Assembly: GCA_013339765.2 (NCBI GenBank)
Contig: CM023448.1
Span: forward strand, 332,028,941 to 332,092,940
Source: Haemaphysalis longicornis
Taxonomy: Eukaryota; Arthropoda; Arachnida; Ixodida; Ixodidae
DNA length: 64,000 bases
Direction: 5' to 3'
The notes under the pieces are model-generated. The model made no database searches. It was not told the DNA's origin and worked only from the letters and a program-made list of their open reading frames with translations. Both the position numbers and the translations under genes were made by a program. This document shows positions 1-11,838 of this stretch, piece by piece (the stretch's first letter is position 1; every line of letters begins with the position of its first letter).

Positions 1-2260
1 TACAGGCAATGAGTTCAGTTGGGACGACCAGGAAAAAGATCAAAGTAACATATAAGGCATCTGAGGTGCGAGGCGCTGAAACCGTTTCCGGAAGCTACAC
101 GTAGGATCGATGTACAATATAAATGCAGTGGATGTGGGGCTTTGAAAGCAGCCGAAGCGTATCTCAGCTGCGCATCTTACCGCGTTTTCATTGGCGCGCC
201 ATCGGCAGTAATTCCCGTCAGTTGTGCGTTTGGAGACCCGACCGATTGCTCCCTGAAAAGGAGCTGAGCCACTGACGAGGAAAATAGACGCGCCTCATCG
301 TTAGCCCGACATGAAAATGCCATGTTCCTTATATACGTCGTCTAGCCCGGATACTCAAGACAAACTCAGATTTGCAGCAGCTTTTTCTTTTTTTGGCGCG
401 CATACATCTGTTATCATGTGTTTTCGGCTTATTCTGTAGCATTAGCTTCCAGCCAACTAGAAAAAGGAAAACTAGATTGGTGTTGAAGTTGAACCCACCA
501 CTGCAAAGCTATAAATTCCCATGAAGCCATTCGAAGAAGATAAATCGGCATTTCTACGTAATCTCTAACTCTCGCCTTCTCCCCGAATAACTAAATGGTT
601 CATAAAGTAAGCTACAACAACACCTGCCGGGAGCAGCGCCCAGATTCACAAAGGTCTTTGGAAGCAAGATACCGCGTATTCGTGGCTCATGATTGTACGG
701 TGGGCATGAGTGGTTGGCTCACCGGGAACAGCTATAGATGACAGCCGAAGCACCGGCAAATCACAAACCGCACTGCTCCCGCTTTATTTTACGTCCGAAC
801 AGCTTTGGGAATCCGAGCCCAGATTATTGATCCTAAATACAAAAGTGACCAAGGTTGCGGTTCACCTGTCACGGCTGTTGTCCCTTGCTGAAAACTACGA
901 AGGACGTTCCGATGGACAAAACGGTGATGTCATGCTGTTCGAAGTGCGTGGGCGCAGCGATGATTTTCTGGGAGTGGAAAATGGTCGAATTGTCGTTGAG
1001 AGGGATGTGCGGGCAGTGAAAAGAGTGACAGTGACGATGTGTGCACAATCGCTACGTTTACGAGGTTGATGGAGAACGTGGCGAGTGGGCGACGGATAAT
1101 ACTGTTGGGAGACTCACTTTCCTGCAGTGACAGCAAGCAACACTATCGCAAGGAGGCACTGTCCACACCTATGATGGACAGCGCAAGAAGATGGTTTATG
1201 TGAGTAGAACGTGGCCAATATGGTGTGAAGACGTTTAATATATTTGTAATTGGAGAACCACAGAGTTCATAGGCCTATAGACCAACCCTTAGATACAGGT
1301 GCGCAGGGCTGCGCCCGTGCAGCCAAGCAGGACCATCCTGTTATCGCACAGCGACTGGTTTGGCAGGATACAACCTAGATTTCCAGAAATCTTCGCGGGC
1401 ACAACAAGGAAAACTTCGGTGACGTGTCCGAACATTGCAAATTGCGAACTGATCATTCATTCGCATCGATTGTAATGCACCAAGACAGATTTCAAATTTG
1501 AAGTCAGCTTTGTTTTTGCAAAAAAAAAAAAAAAAAACTATTTTCGCGCCAATACGGCGGTACATGGAGGATCACGGAGGGAGCGACACTAGAGAAAACC
1601 GCTACACGTCACTGCAGGTGGTGGATAATCAGACGCCGGCTGCAAAGCACATGCGCCATGCGAACCTATCAAATCATTCTTTTTCTCAGTGTAAAATCCG
1701 AGTGTGCTTATTTCCAGGCATTCAAATACAAATGGATGGCACTCTATCCCTCAAGAGTGAGGAGATGAGAGGCGCGCAGTTCCGACGAGCGTAGCCATCT
1801 GACGAGCAGTGGGAAGGGAAGCCTGACGACGGACTGACGCGAAGATTAACAGCAAGCAATTCATCTGCACCAGGCAGTCCGCAGTTTTGAGCAACTTACA
1901 AGTAGACGAAAATTTTGAGCAGGAATCCGATGGAAAGGTGGCGAGGGGGAGAGGAGGCCTGCAGTGTGGCGAGTTCAACCGGTGGGAGTTGATTGAAGAG
2001 AGTCACGATGTGTGCGACAAAGATTGTGACCAGGGATCAGACGAGGAGACCGACGAGACGGATTTCGATTCAAGGCTTTGTCCTTATAACTTGCCGCGAC
2101 TTCTTTAATTCCAGCATCGACATATAGCCAGCTCTGACTGCTATTATTCGCTATAACAGCGGGTACATACCGCTGCGTCTAAGAGCGCGCCCCAAAACCG
2201 ATGAAGAATAAGGCCGTATCCTTACCACGTCGCGTTCTTTGTCTATCCCTTGCTGAAGTA
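1..2260. other. Unassigned DNA with two weak ORFs
   Basis: I recognise no gene here. A 119-aa frame at 710-1069 and a 73-aa frame at 1887-2108 are open on the + strand. The second is acidic near its C-terminus (GSDEETDETD), which can be seen in N-termini of some transposases, but no catalytic motif follows. A run of 16 A lies near 1520. Nothing else supports coding. Confidence 0.4.
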
Positions 2261-2264
2261 ACAC

Positions 2265-2400
2265 CGAAAGTTGGGCGAGTTGGTAAATCATCTTGAAAGA
2301 AACACACACAGCGCGCAAAACAACAGGACTAAAGACGGAGGGATGTACAACACAAGCGCTGACTCTCAACTAGTTTTTATTAGAAACCCAAAGAATATAT
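2265..2400 (+). repeat. Penelope-type terminal fragment
   Basis: The segment starts with AGTTGGGCGAGTTGGT, then has a CAAAACAACAGGAC stretch and an AGCGCTGACTCTCAACTAGTT stretch. The first motif recurs at 46592-46607 and the latter two match 29940-30020 in order. Three partial copies sharing sub-blocks mark a dispersed repeat. From general knowledge such GGGCGAGTTGG ends accompany tick Penelope-like elements, and two Penelope coding relics are in this window. The assignment to Penelope is inference. Confidence 0.45.
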
Positions 2401-2589
2401 ACACGCAAGTGTGCACATGCGCAGAGGAACAACATACGACTAAAGCGACACATCACACCGTAATATGCTAACAGATTAAATAACAAGCACACATTCCAAC
2501 TTAAAAGACGCACGTGGCGAGTAATTGACATTTCACGCAATTTGTAATTGCATGAGTAATTGACATCTTTCCTTCATTCCGCACAGCTC

Positions 2590-2621
2590 TTAATTAATGG
2601 AGCCGTAGCTCCATTAATTAA
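2590..2621. repeat. Perfect palindrome, 14-bp arms
   Basis: TTAATTAATGGAGC, a 4-base CGTA loop, then the exact reverse complement. It lies in otherwise unassigned DNA. It could be a hairpin or the fused ends of a deleted TIR element. Confidence 0.8.
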
Positions 2622-2649
2622 TACTAATTGTTGCGCTGAAGGAACCGGT

Positions 2650-5130
2650 GTTTTAGGGGAGCATTTCGGATTTTTTCACTTTGTGCATTCAAGTAAATTT
2701 CTTGCGAGATGGTGCGCGCGTGCGTTAATGTGGGTGCGCGTTATCATAGCAATCAATGGCGACCTTCCCGACTCACCCTGGCAACAGGCACGCTCCTGGT
2801 TACCGTAGTAAAGGCGTTCGCCACGTGGTCGCATAGGCCACCGGGCCCGATATCACGGTCAGGCACGAGCGTACCATCAACTGCACAGTGAGCAGTGAAA
2901 AGCGTGCCAAAGAAAGCCAGCGCTCTAACCGATCTTCATTCAGTCCACCATGTCGAACAGTTGGACGGGCTGTCCCAAACAGAGAGCCCTCGAGGCGCGG
3001 CGTTTTCGCTGTACTCGCAAAGCCGTTCAGAATAGCGTCATGGCTGCTACAAGCAGAGAGGCCTTACAAACGGAAATGTGAAAACGCAACTCCTTAAAAT
3101 GCACCACCCATGAAATAGTATTGTGAACACGAAACTTTAGCCGCCCCAGTTACCGGAATGTTGTGTGCCGTGAACAGCGAATACTGGTGATGCTACCTGG
3201 TTTCAGCTGGCAAATCAACCGTTATGTAAGCCCGACAGAGAGCATGTACGCAAACTTCAGGCAGCTGTGAGTTGCCAAAATGACGTGTTCCGGCTATTGA
3301 AACACTTTAAACGAGAACTTTGACAATTTTTTTAAACTATACTCTTTGCAAGTGTTCGGTCCCTTCCATCTGGGATTGATCAGTCAAGAGCGAAAGTTAT
3401 GCGCGAATAGTTTCCGTTGACCATGTTCAGCTGATGACATCATGCTAACATTTGATCAATTAGAGTCAACTTGAGTGTACGGCATAACAGTATAACCTGT
3501 GTGGTTTGACTTGACAATGAACGTAGTCGACTGGACGCTACATCACTTTTAATCTTTCGCGAATCCTCAATTCCTCTTCTGAGTTCAGCCGTGCACTGTT
3601 AGGCTGCGGCAGCTTATCTCAGACAGGTGGCTTGTCTGAGGGTGGAAGATATACCGCCCAAAAGTCGACGCAAAGTTATGAGTCTCAAGCGGTAGCGTCA
3701 TTCACATTGATAACACAACGGAAATTGGAAGTTCTTGAGCCCCATAAGGCAAAAAAGTCACAGTAATTTTATAAAGCATACCGTAGTGTTAACCACAATT
3801 TCTTTTAGAACAGCTAACCGAACGAGACATTTTAAACGCACGAATGTTTCATTTTTGGCGTAAAAAAATATAACCGTCGCTACTAGTAACCGCACGTACC
3901 ATGTCGCTACATACGCAGAGCACTTATCGCAGCAGGCGTACGGTTAAACTGAGCTCGATAAAAGGGCAGGGTGCCGGGGGGTAAATTGTTGTTTCAAGCA
4001 GGACTACTAGGGACATTTCATTTGGACGGTTGCAGTGCCGCCATGTTTAAAAAATTAATAGTCTTGACAAAACCGAGGCAGTATGTAATGAAAAAAGCAG
4101 CTTCGAAAGCTCAAACTCTGGCTTGGAGGAGATGGTGGTACCACAGCACTTTCGCATTAAATATAGAACTTTAGGCACAAGAGCTTACTATTTGTTTCAT
4201 TATAAGGAAAAACTAACAAGACGAAATTAAAACACCTTAGTACCGCGCTAATAAAACAATGAGACGATAAAAATTGCGTTTAGACAATTCGTGTTGAATG
4301 CGAAGCAACCAACAAGAAATAACGCCAAGAAGATTTCTTTTGTAAGCAAGTGTGCCTTCAATATTTTAAAGCCTGGCAGTAACAGACGGGATGCGGTATT
4401 TACGCCCACGGGAAGTTTACGGCTGTCTCGTAATGCTTATTTGTAGTTTTCCGCACGCCGTAAAACGTCGGCGGAGAGTTGTGTCGAGAAGAAGCGAATA
4501 CGACGTCCGCTAGCGAAACAGTGTCAGGACGCAGAATCTGTTTTCTGCTTTCCTTCGGACGTGGCGTCCCCCATCACGAACATCCAAAAGAAGCCCCAAC
4601 CCCCCTCCCTCCCCATCCCCTATTTCAAGGTTTCACCGCGAGAATGCTTTAACAGCATCACGTGGGCTCCACTCACAAGGGAGGCGAGTTGCCAGCCCCA
4701 TGTATTGGCGGAAGTGAAAGTAACGCTTGAAAGAGGGAAAAAAATGTCCTGCCCAGCATGTCAACATCTTTCATCCAGCTGACATAAACTGCGACCGTCT
4801 GCAGATCCCGTCGCCTGCACAAGCAGATGGACAACAAGGCGATAACGGATCTTGCTCGATAGGAGAAGGGAGACGGGCAAGAAGGCGCAGATGTAAAGCG
4901 CGTGCCATGATTGGTCGTAAGGGGAGACTTTTCGTAAGGTCCCTTTACGACCGACCGAGGCGTTAAGCCTGGGCCGATACATTGCAATGCTTCCGTCTTC
5001 GAGGCGTTGCCGCTTCTGAATTCGCACCAGTGGGCAGGAACTGTCCGATCCTGCGAAGTGGTAAGGCCAACAGCCCGCTCAGCGTCCCCTTTTTCCTGCT
5101 TTCGCTGCTATTTTCCCCCTGTTGCAGTAC
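2650..5130. other. Unassigned DNA
   Basis: No ORF with recognisable motifs, no clear TIRs or SINE. There is a small hairpin near 3619 (CTCAGACA against TGTCTGAG). ORFs near 4560-5030 lie on both strands over the same bases and have no family features. Confidence 0.4.
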
Positions 5131-5142
5131 GTTCAGCGGTCC

Positions 5143-5322
5143 GATTGGTTTGATTGATTATGAGGTTTATCGCGCCGACGCAACGCAGGCGATGAGGCAC
5201 GCCGTAGTGGAGGGCTCCGCATTAATTTTGACCACCTGGGGATCTTTAACGTGCGCCGAAATCTCGTACACACGGGCGTTTTTGCTTTTCGCCTCCATCG
5301 GAAAAGCGGCCGCCGCGGCCGC
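5143..5322 (-). repeat. tRNA-derived SINE, 5'-truncated, with TSD
   Basis: Reverse-strand copy of the window's main SINE: GGCGGCCGCTTTTC, GATGGAGGCGAAAAGC, AAAGATCCCCAGGTGGTCAA and GCGCGATAAACC-type end. It is bounded by GTTCAGCGGTCC (5131-5142) and GTTCAGTGGTCC (5323-5334), a 12-bp duplication with one mismatch. The tRNA-like head including the B box is missing. The family resembles the tRNA-derived SINE known from ixodid ticks. Confidence 0.85.
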
Positions 5323-5662
5323 GTTCAGTGGTCCACCAACATTGTCCTTGGGCATTTATTGCAAACGCTAGAAAACACCTTACAGCTATTGAATTGCCGC
5401 AAAAAACTAGGTAAAAGCGTTTTACGGCGTAAACATGTGGCGAGTACCCCTGCAAAGTCTAACCGTAGTGCCAAGGTATTGCTACAAAAATGCGGATTTG
5501 GCGAAGTTAAGGCATTTATTCGTTACAATAGCGTAAATGCAGCTGATCTGGAGCCTTACAATCGGTTACAAACAGTTGAAACAAGCAAAATATTGCACAC
5601 AACTAGTGAGAATTGTGTGCTAACGAGCAAGTAACATTGCGGCACTTCTTCGTTTCATCAAA

Positions 5663-6601
5663 AGGGGCCATGCAGACAAAACCAAAACAAAAGTTTGGTT
5701 CATTCGAAAGATTGCCTCGTAAGACTCATACTGACACCACTTTTCACGTAAACTTCGCTCAAATAGGCTATATAATTAGGGGAAAAAAAGGGAATGGCCA
5801 TGCGACCGACTAGGCCATTTCCCCCAACAGAACCTATGTTATGCCCAGCTGTGCGATTGGCTGAGGCCGGCAAGAACAAACGCAAATTAGGCAGGGTTTA
5901 TAAGCTCACCGAACGAGCTGTTTGCGCTTAAATTTAGGGCCCATTTTTTTTATAGCAGTAAGAAATGTGAGGTGAACAATTAAAGTTGCGAACGAACATG
6001 TAGACACCGAAGCAGTTAGTGCGGCACTTTGCCGGCTGGCACTGCCTAACACAGCCGTAGGCCGCGTTGAACTTGTCTGACACAAGGTACACAACACTAA
6101 CCAACTCACATAAGCGGCACGATCACTTCCATGACCATGTTTGTCGAGTCATAGCTTACGTTTTCGGTAACGATTATTATGAAAAAAAAAAATACGGCAG
6201 GTATACGGCCAGAAGGAAAGTGTCAAAACTGGCACTTCAGCGGTATTGCAGCGCCATCTATGAAAGTGGGTGACAAACAAGATTATTAAACCACGGCCTC
6301 GGCAATCGGCTGCCGGCGGCGCGCCGCCGGCACCCAATCGCAGGGCCATCAATAAACGGCCGTCTGTGAGATGAGAGCAGCCCTGTTCAGCAGGATATCT
6401 TTAGTTTTAAGGCCCTGCACTGAATACGTCATCGTCGACGTCACGAAAACGCACGATTTAGCGGAAGAATTGAAATTTTGGCTTAAAATGTTTAATTTCT
6501 CGCTGAATAAAGCATGACTTGCTGCCGTACGAGCGCTGAGGGCACTATAAAACACTAGATCTTTCGAATAAAAAAAACTTGTATTTTGTCTGCATGGCCC
6601 T
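5663..6601. mobile_element. MITE, AGGGGCCATGCAGAC family, copy A
   Basis: Left end AGGGGCCATGCAGACAAAA and right end TTTTGTCTGCATGGCCC are inverted repeats. The interior matches the 22.42-kb element along both halves: the GTTTGGTTCATTCGAAAGA block, the GAACCTATG/CCCAGCTGTGCGATTGGCTGAG block, and the ACGTCACGAAA...TTTCGAATAAA block near the right end. There is no transposase. Ends resemble the 8.73-kb element, whose flanks are TTAA, so a piggyBac-like mobiliser is inferred. The flanking TTAA of this copy is decayed. Confidence 0.7.
6311..6332. repeat. 22-bp perfect GC palindrome
   Basis: A 22-bp sequence equal to its own reverse complement, centred on GGCGCGCC, inside the copy A MITE near the point where the sister copy at 22.4 kb carries a LINE insertion. 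Confidence 0.8.
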
Positions 6602-6984
6602 AAGTGTATTTGGTGGTATTTAAAGGAACACGCATCGCCGCATCCGACCCGTTCAAAGCAATTACATAAGCTGAGCCAGAACATCATCGATTCGCTGATT
6701 CCGGATCTTGCGACACACCGGTATCTTTTTTTTTTTTCTTTTTGTTACGACCTTGAAGCGGTGACGGAGACGTCGGCAATCGTTCTTGTTTTTTTATTGG
6801 CGCAAATCATATACAATTAATATATTATAATCCCCTCCACCAATAAGGTCCTCTTATTCTTTGATTGATGGTTAATGGAATCCCTTTCATATCGGGCTGA
6901 CGATGTTTGTCGTCTCATCCCAGAAGCTAATGTATCCATGCTGTACTACTCTTTTAATTTAGCGCTTCAGTTAGCGGCAGGTTA

Positions 6985-7430
6985 AACTTAATTTTGGCCC
7001 ATTACAGGTGGTAGCTGTCCTACGCTTGATTTCGCTCTGTTTTTCCTTCGCCAGCATTCTGATCTTTTCTTAGTCACCTCAACAGCGTAGTAGCTAACTT
7101 CCTTTTCACTACCTTTAAAGACTAGGGCCCCGGAAAGGCAAACAATTTCCGCATATGGATTCTGAGGGGTACAGCCGCATTCCAACACAATGTGCCGAAC
7201 CCTTTCAGTTTCCTTTCCGCAGACCCCATATGCCCCATCATTTGGGGTATACTTCCCGACAAAGCTTTTCATTGTCAATCAACCTGCACTAGTTTGAAAA
7301 CCAAAGCACTACCCTTTGAAATATGATGCAGATTTTCCTTTCTGATATTAAGTTTCTCTCCCCTGCTCATCTCCAACGACGTTTTCGATTCCATTTTGAC
7401 TCTTCATTTACTCGTTTCTATCGGCTGTGC
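6985..7430 (-). pseudogene. LINE ORF2 C-terminal remnant (CCHC knuckle)
   Basis: The minus strand encodes a 96-aa open stretch (7278 to 6988) with CGKETERVRHIVLEC, a C-x(n)-H-x4-C knuckle of the kind found after the RNase H or RT domain in tick non-LTR elements. It is followed by an AVEVTKKRSECWRRKN tail, also usual there. Upstream, at 7430-7280, another frame reads KTSLEMSRGEKLNIRK and HHISKGSALVFK, the sequence that normally precedes the knuckle, separated from it by stop codons. So this is a frameshifted, 5'-truncated 3' end of a LINE. Which clade is not decidable from this piece. It ends at about 6985; the 3' UTR probably runs on to about 6850. Confidence 0.65.
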
Positions 7431-7439
7431 TTCTTCATT

Positions 7440-7715
7440 GGTTGTCTAGCCCTCTAAGGCAATCCCGTGGTTCAGGTTCACCACAATACACTCAAGTGAC
7501 CAATTTGGGCCGTCCACACAAACTTTGCTATAGCATGCCATTTGCTTTGCATACCATTAAACTTGAAAATATGATCTGCGCTGAAGCACCGCGCCTTGCA
7601 GGAAGTCACGCTAGCATTGATTGATTCCACAACACCGACCGAACTTGTGTCAAATCGTATGTTCGACATCATAACTCCGAAATCTCCTTGTTGGCTGCAT
7701 GGATTGATCAATCGG
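7440..7715 (-). repeat. Dispersed repeat, copy 1 (partner at 19.86 kb)
   Basis: The reverse strand from about 7703 reads ATGCAGCCAACAAGG, then GATTTCGGAG, GATGTCGAACATAC, and matches 19916-19990 on the + strand in order with roughly 75-80% identity by eye. The + strand here also has GTGGTTCAGGTTCACCACAA (7470-7489), matched by GTGGTTCAGGATCACCACAA at 19876-19895, which lies at the opposite end relative to the shared body. That suggests both are parts of one TIR element. Confidence 0.5.
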
Positions 7716-7914
7716 TAGCATCATGGTAGCACTTGGCAGCAGCGGCAGCGGCCTGTTCACAGCTCTAACCAGGCGACTACCCTCGTTGCAGTTGCCGCGT
7801 CCAAGCTAACCCGGTGCCTGCCTCATGGACCAAGCTGCAGCTCGACGAAGATCGCGGTGTTAACAACGATTAGATCGCTTCGTATTTTCCAACTACGTCG
7901 GTCAAGGCAATACA

Positions 7915-8725
7915 CCTAAACTCGCGCTCGGTTAGAAATAAAATGCAGTCTTTGGAATAATTTTTCAATGAATTCAATTTTAAATTTTCTGTCATAATGC
8001 TTAGCGAGACCTGGAGCACGGGCACGCATGATGTCTTTATGATGAATAGCTATAAAACGTACTTTTTCAATCGATCTTCTGGTCGTGGTGGAGGAGTTGC
8101 ATTACTTCTTGAGGCCAGCCAAAATGGTCAAATATTGAATTCTTACAGTGCAATCACACTCGACTATGAAATACTGTCACTCTTGGTGGGTAGAATGGCT
8201 TACTCGTGTGCTACCGCCCTCCGAATGGGGATATACCTGCGTTTTTGGAGTTCTACGATAACTTTCTGTCATTTCTGGCAGAGAATAGCTACTTTTTTGT
8301 TGGCACAGGAGACTTTAATATCGATATGAGCGCGAACGATAGATTTTCCAAACAATTTACCACTCTCTTAGTTTCGAGTGGTTTTGTTTATGTAATTAAT
8401 GTGCCCACCATAGTCACCGCTGATAGTCAATCCATTCTAGATTTATTTATTACAAATGCCTTACCACCAAAAAATTAAAGCTGGCGCCTTATCCTGTGCT
8501 ATTAGTGATCATCTTCCTGTCTTCCTATGTATGGACCGGCCTCTAGAAACAGTAAAAAAACAAGAAGCTTTTACTTATCAATGCATAACAGACGGTGCCC
8601 TTGAGGCTTTTCGAATGGCTGTAATTCACCAAGATTGGGCCAGTATCATTACAATTAATAATGGTAACGAGGCATATAATGTTTTTCTTCATATATTTAC
8701 GGAAATATACAAAACTCACTTCCCT
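7915..8725 (+). pseudogene. LINE apurinic-like endonuclease domain, broken
   Basis: This part nicks target DNA in the family. The reading starts with a conserved N-terminal SVRNKM-like piece at about 7930 and then a MLSETW motif (7997). There follow GGGVALL, CYRPPNG (8209), the catalytic GDFNIDM (8311-8331) and SDHLPVF (8501-8521), all of which carry the expected active-site residues E, D, N and SDH. The frame is broken at about 8195 and 8467, and an in-frame stop separates the first piece from the rest. The domain ends in THFPL, exactly where the MITE at 8730 interrupts it. It is not functional as it stands. Confidence 0.8.
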
Positions 8726-8729
8726 TTAA

Positions 8730-9236
8730 AGGAGCCATGAAGAGAAAATACAAGTTGGGTTTATTAGAAAGACTGCTTAGTCCCGATAACAATGATACCA
8801 ATATCATCGCAATCTTCGACAAAATAACGGAGATATTAACGAAAACGGGTGAAGCCGTGGCGACCCCCTAGCCAATTTCCCGCAACTTTTCTATGACGTC
8901 ACGGAACCTTGTTTGTGCGATTGGCGCCCCCCTAACTGACCTGTCGCGACGACACATGACTGGACGTCTGTAATGGGGCCTGTAGTTCCATTTTTACCGC
9001 ATCACTTGAATGCTAACGTGCAGTTAACGCACTGAAAATTATGTTTTATTGTTGGACCGTATGACGTCAATCTCGCTCATAACACGTCACCGTGGCGCAA
9101 AATTTGAAAGTTATTAAATACTTCTTGCTTTTTTTTCGTTAAAAAACATCTTTTGGGGCTGCAATGGAGCTGAGTGAGATACTGTATCCTAGTTCTTTCA
9201 AATTAAACCAAGTTGTATTTTCTCTTCATGGCTCCT
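8730..9236. mobile_element. 507-bp MITE with TTAA duplication
   Basis: TIRs AGGAGCCATGAAGAGAAAAT (left) and the reverse complement (right, 9217-9236), at least 24 bp. TTAA is present at 8726-8729 and at 9237-9240, the signature of piggyBac-type insertion. No coding capacity. The ends are related to the AGGGGCCATGCAGAC family at 5.66 and 22.42 kb. Joining the flanks across one TTAA brings the EN and RT-linker frames back into register, so this is a clean insertion into an older LINE. Confidence 0.85.
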
Positions 9237-9240
9237 TTAA

Positions 9241-11197
9241 AAACCCGTAAAATATCTCGCCGAATCCGAAAATCACGGATTACGCCAGATTTAAGGCAAC
9301 AAATTAAACTTAAGTACAAATTGTATACAACATTTCTAAATACACGTTCAAGTGATGATTTTAAGTCCTTTAAGCAGTTCAGAAATACGCTAACACAACA
9401 ACTGAGGTTAGCCCGGAAAGAATATTACTCGGAATTTCTTGAAGCCAAGAATGTCGGGAATGACTTAGTATGGGCACGCTTAAACTCTCTGTTGAAGCCT
9501 GAGAAGCCCCAAAACCAACTTTGCAGCCTAAACATTAACGGGATAGAACTCTCTGGAATTGCACTAGCTAATGCCTTCAACAAACATTTCACGACCATAG
9601 CGGCTAGCGGTTCATCACAGGATGCATGCAAGTATATAAACGTGCACAATGATAAAACAATATTTCTTGAACCAGTTAGTGTAGAAGAAGTCATGACAGT
9701 AGTTTCAAATTTGAACAACAGCCGGTGCCGTGACATTAACGACATCCAAGTCAAGCCCGTTAAATATGTCGTGGATGTAATTGCGCCAGTTCTCGCACAT
9801 ATATTCAATATTTGTATAACTACAGCTATATTTCCAGAACAAATGCAGATAGCAAAAGTAACTGTTCTTTACAAAAGTGGGGATCGCAATGACCTTGGAA
9901 ATTACAGACCTGTGTCTTAACTCTTTCTGTTTTTTCTAAAGCGTTTGAAAAAATCTTGCACTGTAGATTGTCTAAATTCATTGATCAACATAACAACCTT
10001 ACAGAAAATCAATTTGGTTTCTGCAAAAACAAATCAACAGAACTGGCGCTACTGCATGAAAGAGAATATATCCTTACACAATTTGAAAATAAAGCTCTGG
10101 TCATAGGAATTTTTGTAGATTTTTCCAAAGCCTTTGATTTAGTGAACCATGAACTACTGATCAAGAAACTAGCGTGTTACGCTATTAGGGGCACTGCTGG
10201 TTTGTTGATAACGTCATATCTGTCTAATAGAGCACAGGTTGTCGACATAAATGACGCTTACTCCAATGTTAGCCCTGTGGTCTCTGGTGTCCTGCAGGGC
10301 AGTATACTGGGCCCTCTGCTGTTTAATCTTTATTTGAATGATATTGTAAATATTAGTGACACAGCTACATTTGTTATTTATGCAGACGACACTAGTATGT
10401 TTTTTTCTGGCGATAATATTGATGAACTTATCTGTACATGCAATCTCACGATGGAGGCGCTGCACAAATGGTCTAATGCAAATTACATGCGAATAAACGA
10501 AACTAAAACAAAAGCAGTTATATTTCGCCTTAAAAACAAACCGGTTCTCTCTCATTCTACCATTAAACTAAATTCGTGAAATTTACAGTTTGTGGATAGC
10601 TTCAAATGCCTAGGTGTCGTGTTTTCCGCAAACATGTCGTGGGATAATCATGTTGATCATGTTATAAATAAGTTGGCTCGAATCACTGGTGTTATTGGTC
10701 GTTTAAGGTACATTCTCCCCAGATCTGTGAAATTGCTTCTGTACAATTCTCTTTTTTTATTCTAATTTAAATTATTGTCGACTTGTTTGGGGTACCGCAA
10801 AGTATTCCTCTTTACATAAAGTTTATTTACTACACAAAAAATTTCTTCGTCACGTTTATAACAAAGGCTATAGGGAGCCAACCAGAGACCTTTTTCTTAA
10901 AAGTGGTGTTATCAAAATCTTCAACTTGTACAATTATCGTTTGAGTAACCGATTAAAAATAGAAACCAAGAGAAACATAAACTACATGCGTAATGTGGCT
11001 CGGTTGCAACAGAAAGAAATCAGTTACCCTTTTAGGAATAAGGAACATTGGGCGGTCCCTACAGACCGTTTAAACACTGGGAAAGAGCTCATAGAGTATA
11101 CCCTGTCTTCTCTTTTAAATGTATTTGAGTGCTCCGATTTTGATATGTATAAATGTTCTAAGCGTCAATTACGTGTCATGTGTACTAAAATGTGTTA
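9241..11197 (+). pseudogene. LINE reverse transcriptase and C-terminal region
   Basis: The first frame (to 9920) carries a basic KTRKISRRIRK linker and the RT fingers, ending in NYRPVS. After a frameshift at about 9918 the second frame (9956-10579) has FVDFSKAFDLVNH, GVLQGSILGPLLFNLYLND and the catalytic YADD in FVIYADDTSMFF (10371-10406). A TGA at 10577 interrupts the palm/thumb; the frame continues as FVDSFKCLGV to about 10762, where another stop occurs. The last piece (10926-11197) is the C-terminal helical tail without RNase H. Two frameshifts and two or more stops make it inactive. Confidence 0.8.
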
Positions 11198-11442
11198 ACC
11201 TTTCTATGTCTCTCATTTGCTTTCTTGTTTAACTGTTCTTTTTATACCTGTTAAAAATAACGCGTATTATGTGCAAAAAAAGTCTTATTGTTATCTTTTA
11301 TTGTTACTTTTGCCTTTATAACTGTGTTTTCTTTTGTCGTGATGCTGCTGTCTGAGCAAAAAGGGGGCTGCGGCCTCGTCAAGCTGTCTATGACAGCTTT
11401 TTTCCGCGGTTCCTTTTTCTGTATCTGTGTTTATGGAACAGA

Positions 11443-11448
11443 AATAAA
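11443..11448 (+). terminator. AATAAA at LINE 3' end
   Basis: A polyadenylation hexamer 5 bp before the ATT tail of the LINE. It is common at non-LTR 3' ends. Confidence 0.5.
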
Positions 11449-11451
11449 GTT

Positions 11452-11452
<1 letters not shown>

Positions 11453-11512
<60 letters not shown>

Positions 11513-11516
11513 TATT
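11453..11516 (+). repeat. (ATT)n tail
   Basis: About 21 ATT units with one interruption (ACT), directly after the LINE 3' UTR. It is best read as the element's 3' tail. Confidence 0.85.
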
Positions 11517-11838
11517 ATGGTGAAGCTGAACCACGGTTTCGTCTTAGAGTGTGGCTATCTTATGCCGTCTCCATTATTGTTACGTATTCATCGTTTGTCT
11601 TCTAGTCCTCCTTAGCCACCACGTAAACACGACTTTCCTGTAAAGGTACCTAACACCCTAGCGGCCCACTGCACGTAAATAAACTGCGGTTAACCTAGCC
11701 TCAAAACATATTTTACTCTGAGCTTCCCGAACTCCAAACAATAATACTCGGAAACTCCACAGCAGGCTTTATTGCACACACACACCTGTAAGGCGAGCAA
11801 GCAAGCTTTCAAGGTGAACTGACGAGAAAGGTTGTTTT

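Larger units (their letters stand above)
7725..11516 (+). mobile_element. Decayed non-LTR retrotransposon with ATT tail
   Basis: The unit runs from a 5' leader near 7725 through an endonuclease, an RT and a C-terminal region to an AATAAA and an (ATT)n tract. It is split by a MITE at 8730-9236. EN/RT order, lack of LTRs and a short-repeat 3' tail are typical of CR1/L2/RTE-type LINEs; the clade is unresolved. The 5' limit is approximate. No clear long target-site duplication is visible, though ATGGT occurs near both ends (7718 and 11516). Confidence 0.75.

Noticed and set aside
5167..5634. ORFs over the SINE at 5.14-5.32 kb
   Set aside because: The same frames appear in every SINE copy and come from the SINE sequence.
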